Shown one piece after another: positions 61,841-64,000 of a stretch of DNA of 64,000 bases. The stretch spans positions 54,703,853-54,767,852 of the forward strand of contig CM055899.1 in NCBI GenBank assembly GCA_029582155.1, read 5' to 3'. Positions within the stretch are counted from its first letter, which is position 1, and each line of letters starts with the position of its first letter. The position numbers and the translations under genes are program-made. The stretch comes from Panopea generosa (taxonomy: Eukaryota; Mollusca; Bivalvia; Adapedonta; Hiatellidae). Below the pieces are notes generated by a model that saw only the letters and a program-made list of their open reading frames with translations, searched no databases and was not told the DNA's origin.

Positions 61841-62989
61841 GGAGTGGTTATAACCTTCATAATCAAGAAACTGACCAATTGAAGGGTAGCAATTAATTGA
61901 CCAATCATAGCATAGTTGTTTATTTAGTCAGACACAGATTTTTAGAGAGGAAAGTCAGTCAATTGAAAGGTAGATGCGAATCTGGTAGCATGTCAGTTTA
62001 GACTATGTTTAGTTTTAAAAGGTTAGCGTTGTGATTTCGAACTTATATGCGAACTATATATTAAGTAAGTGAATAAATTGATTTTATATAAAACAACCAT
62101 GATTTGGTCGGTTATACGACAATTGAAAGTATCCGTTGCGATCACATTTCGCCCACTACCCTGGTTGTCTTCAATTGTGTATCTACTATTCTGAAATTCA
62201 TTAACTCATCTACTTACTTGAGAATATGAATTTCAAAGAGAAAATTCACCGCAAGTTTCTTGTAATGCATTAAAGATTTTTCTTGCATTCTTTTTATGTC
62301 AGACTCTATTTTTATGTAGCTGCGCTGTTCAATTGACGTGTGTACGTCCATGATGCGTTTTGTGTCGTCATTTAACGTTGCACGATGATGACGTCATTTA
62401 AAGTGACGTGCTCAGAGTTTGCAAAATAACTAGCAAGTAGTTTATTCGTTAGCATATCAAGTTTCATCACAATACTATAAGTAATTTAACTACAGATGTA
62501 CATTATAATATCATGAAAACATATCCCATACTCGAATATTAAACTGCATGAATGATTGATCCAACGAACTACAATGTAAGATTAAGGTCAATGTTTGGTG
62601 TTTTTACATGTATATTAAACTACGACGAGGAAGATGGACCCCTGCTTTTATTCATTTAAAGTAGATATGAAAGGTGATTTATAAACGCATGTGTTCTAAA
62701 ATCCCCCTATTAAATGGTAACCTGTATTTAGAAATATCACATAGTATTGTATGCACGCACGAATGCGCACACGTATTCTTCTTTTTTTATTATATTTGTA
62801 TTCTATCTGGAATTAGTAACTGTTACCGTTAACTACTACGCCTGCCATGGTAATTGTTAGCACGCTTCGCTTTTATATTTAGTAATATTCTTGAATTAGA
62901 TTTTTTGACGGAAGTAGACACAACATTGTCATATTCAGTCAATGTATTGTCATTTAGTTATACGACAGATCTTTTAAGTGAGCACCAAG
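61841..62989. other. Copy 2 duplicated non-coding DNA
   Basis: Counterpart of 18122-19290; nothing recognised. Confidence 0.5.
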
Positions 62990-63146
62990 TTATTACAATA
63001 AATCACGCAAAACTCATTGGTAGAACAAGTATTAAGAATGTGTCTGGCTCAAGGACAACACACATAGCCGTGGCGGAAGATCGAACCCACTTCCCTCCGA
63101 TCATGGGGTCGATGCTCTACCACTGTACAACACGCTCCACGGTCCA
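62990..63146 (-). repeat. SINE-like family A copy (minus)
   Basis: Duplicate of 19291-19435: the minus strand has AGTGGTAGAGCATCGACCCC, B box GTGGGTTCGATCTTCC and GCCACGGCTATGTGTGTTG. Confidence 0.7.
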
Positions 63147-64000
63147 GAACGTTAAGTCAATATTTGTGCTGAAGATTATATGCTAACATAAACGTCACAG
63201 GGTTTTTTCGAAAAGAGTATAACCATAACCCATAATACGTGATTATTTTAACCAAAAATGCATTATACGAATATTTATATACTCATTTTGAAAATTGTCT
63301 CATTTGTTATGTAATAAATAATGTTTTAAACAAATAGAGAGATTAGACTATTTTATATTGTTTATTTTATAAAATTTATATTGTCTCGGGTATGGCACAA
63401 ATCTTTATAGCCGTTTTAACCTAATTATAGTCAATTAATTTATGGATTTGATAACCATTACCACCACCAATAACAACAACAGCAGCAGTAACAGCAACAT
63501 AAGTACGCAATTCTTCAATAGTTTGCATTTGATTCAATAATTATTGTATTACTGTAAAAATGCATGAAACATACGCCGAAGATTATATATTATAAGCAAA
63601 CAATGATTGCTATAATTAATCTATATACTTTAAATTTTACGATAATTTAAAATAACCGAAAATTGAAAAGGTAAAGCTTTTATTATCAGGTGATTCGCTT
63701 TGATTGTTCTTTTAAAGGTAGAACTGTTAGCAAATATGTTACATACTTTACTGATTGTGAGAATATGGAATCAGGAAAAACCTGAAACACAGGTACAGTG
63801 TACATAAACCAAGGCACTGGTCCATATATATAATAGGTTAACATAGATATATCATTAATTTGCTTTTGTATGTATAGCGTAAATTATGCAATGGCTTGGT
63901 GACATTCCGCTTTGCTAACCCCTCTCCACTGTGTCACCTGCAGTTAGATAAAGAGAAATGTCACCGAACCATTAGCATTTGTCCCAACAAGGACGACGCT
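63147..64000. other. End of duplication and right edge of the window
   Basis: Duplicated sequence to about 63863, then unique DNA. A short inverted repeat, GGTGACATT (about 63898) and AATGTCACC (about 63958), brackets TAACCCCTCTCC. On the minus strand TTCTCTTTATCTAACTGCAG looks like a splice acceptor, but no exon can be supported before the window ends. Confidence 0.4.

Larger units (their letters stand above)
51082..63863 (+). repeat. Segmental duplication, copy 2 (about 12.8 kb)
   Basis: Same orientation as 7972-20096, starting at CATTTAACTGTTGC and ending at AATTTGCTT, where copy 1 enters its CT tract. It lacks the solo LTR (empty site 55042-55045) and the 90-bp hairpin segment. It has extra sequence at 51209-52061, about 54289-54380 (85 bp), about 56040-56110 (TA/CA-rich), about 56230-56482 and about 56900-57000. 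Confidence 0.92.

Overview
This is a eukaryotic, AT-rich, gene-poor genomic window, probably from a marine invertebrate and most plausibly a bivalve mollusc. The reasons are the lack of dense genes, many tRNA-derived SINE-like copies, decayed mariner elements, long minisatellites, a 500-N assembly gap, and a multicopy protein family I associate with mollusc and cnidarian genomes. The species is an inference; no marker gene fixes it. There is no convincing complete protein-coding gene and no intact tRNA, rRNA or CRISPR array. Nearly all open frames longer than 60 codons are chance frames, frames through tandem repeats, or antisense shadows of dead transposases.

Layout. (1) 1-7971: a minus-strand pseudogene (about 7165 down to 1150) of a multicopy family whose C-terminal half carries an FEN1/XPG-like nuclease signature. 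It is cut in two by a 3.77-kb DNA element at 2814-6584 with terminal inverted repeats and a 3-bp AAT target duplication. The flanks of the broken gene carry a short motif (TACGTTAC on the left, GTAACGTA on the right), which hints that the gene itself rides in a larger element. (2) 7972-20096 and 51082-63863: two directly repeated copies of a roughly 12-13 kb segmental duplication, about 95% identical by eye, each with a dead mariner transposase and SINE copies. A 725-bp solo LTR is present only in the first copy, so it inserted after the duplication. (3) 20097-25877: simple repeats, a 226-bp MITE, SINE copies and a few unrecognised coding-like frames. (4) 25878-39017: a 13-kb minisatellite of 42-43 bp units (about 300 units) with two overlapping higher-order structures, about 2.31 kb x3 and 2598 bp x2, with almost identical copies. 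(5) 39018-51081: SINE copies, a possible first exon of a peptidase-C45-like gene (40565-40664), the N gap (41501-42000), an internally deleted mariner element with clear inverted repeats (42743-43770), a possible SNARE-like exon (46284-46427), a second minisatellite of 27-bp units carrying TGACGTGG (46884-49152), a 52-bp tandem repeat and a foldback MITE.

The biology here is mobile-element and satellite dynamics rather than a pathway: nested insertions, recent unequal exchange, and a segmental duplication whose two copies bracket the satellite. The most interesting items are the FEN/XPG-like gene family with its nested insertion and the higher-order minisatellite. Two possible isolated exons suggest that parts of ordinary spliced genes may pass through, but neither can be completed from this window.
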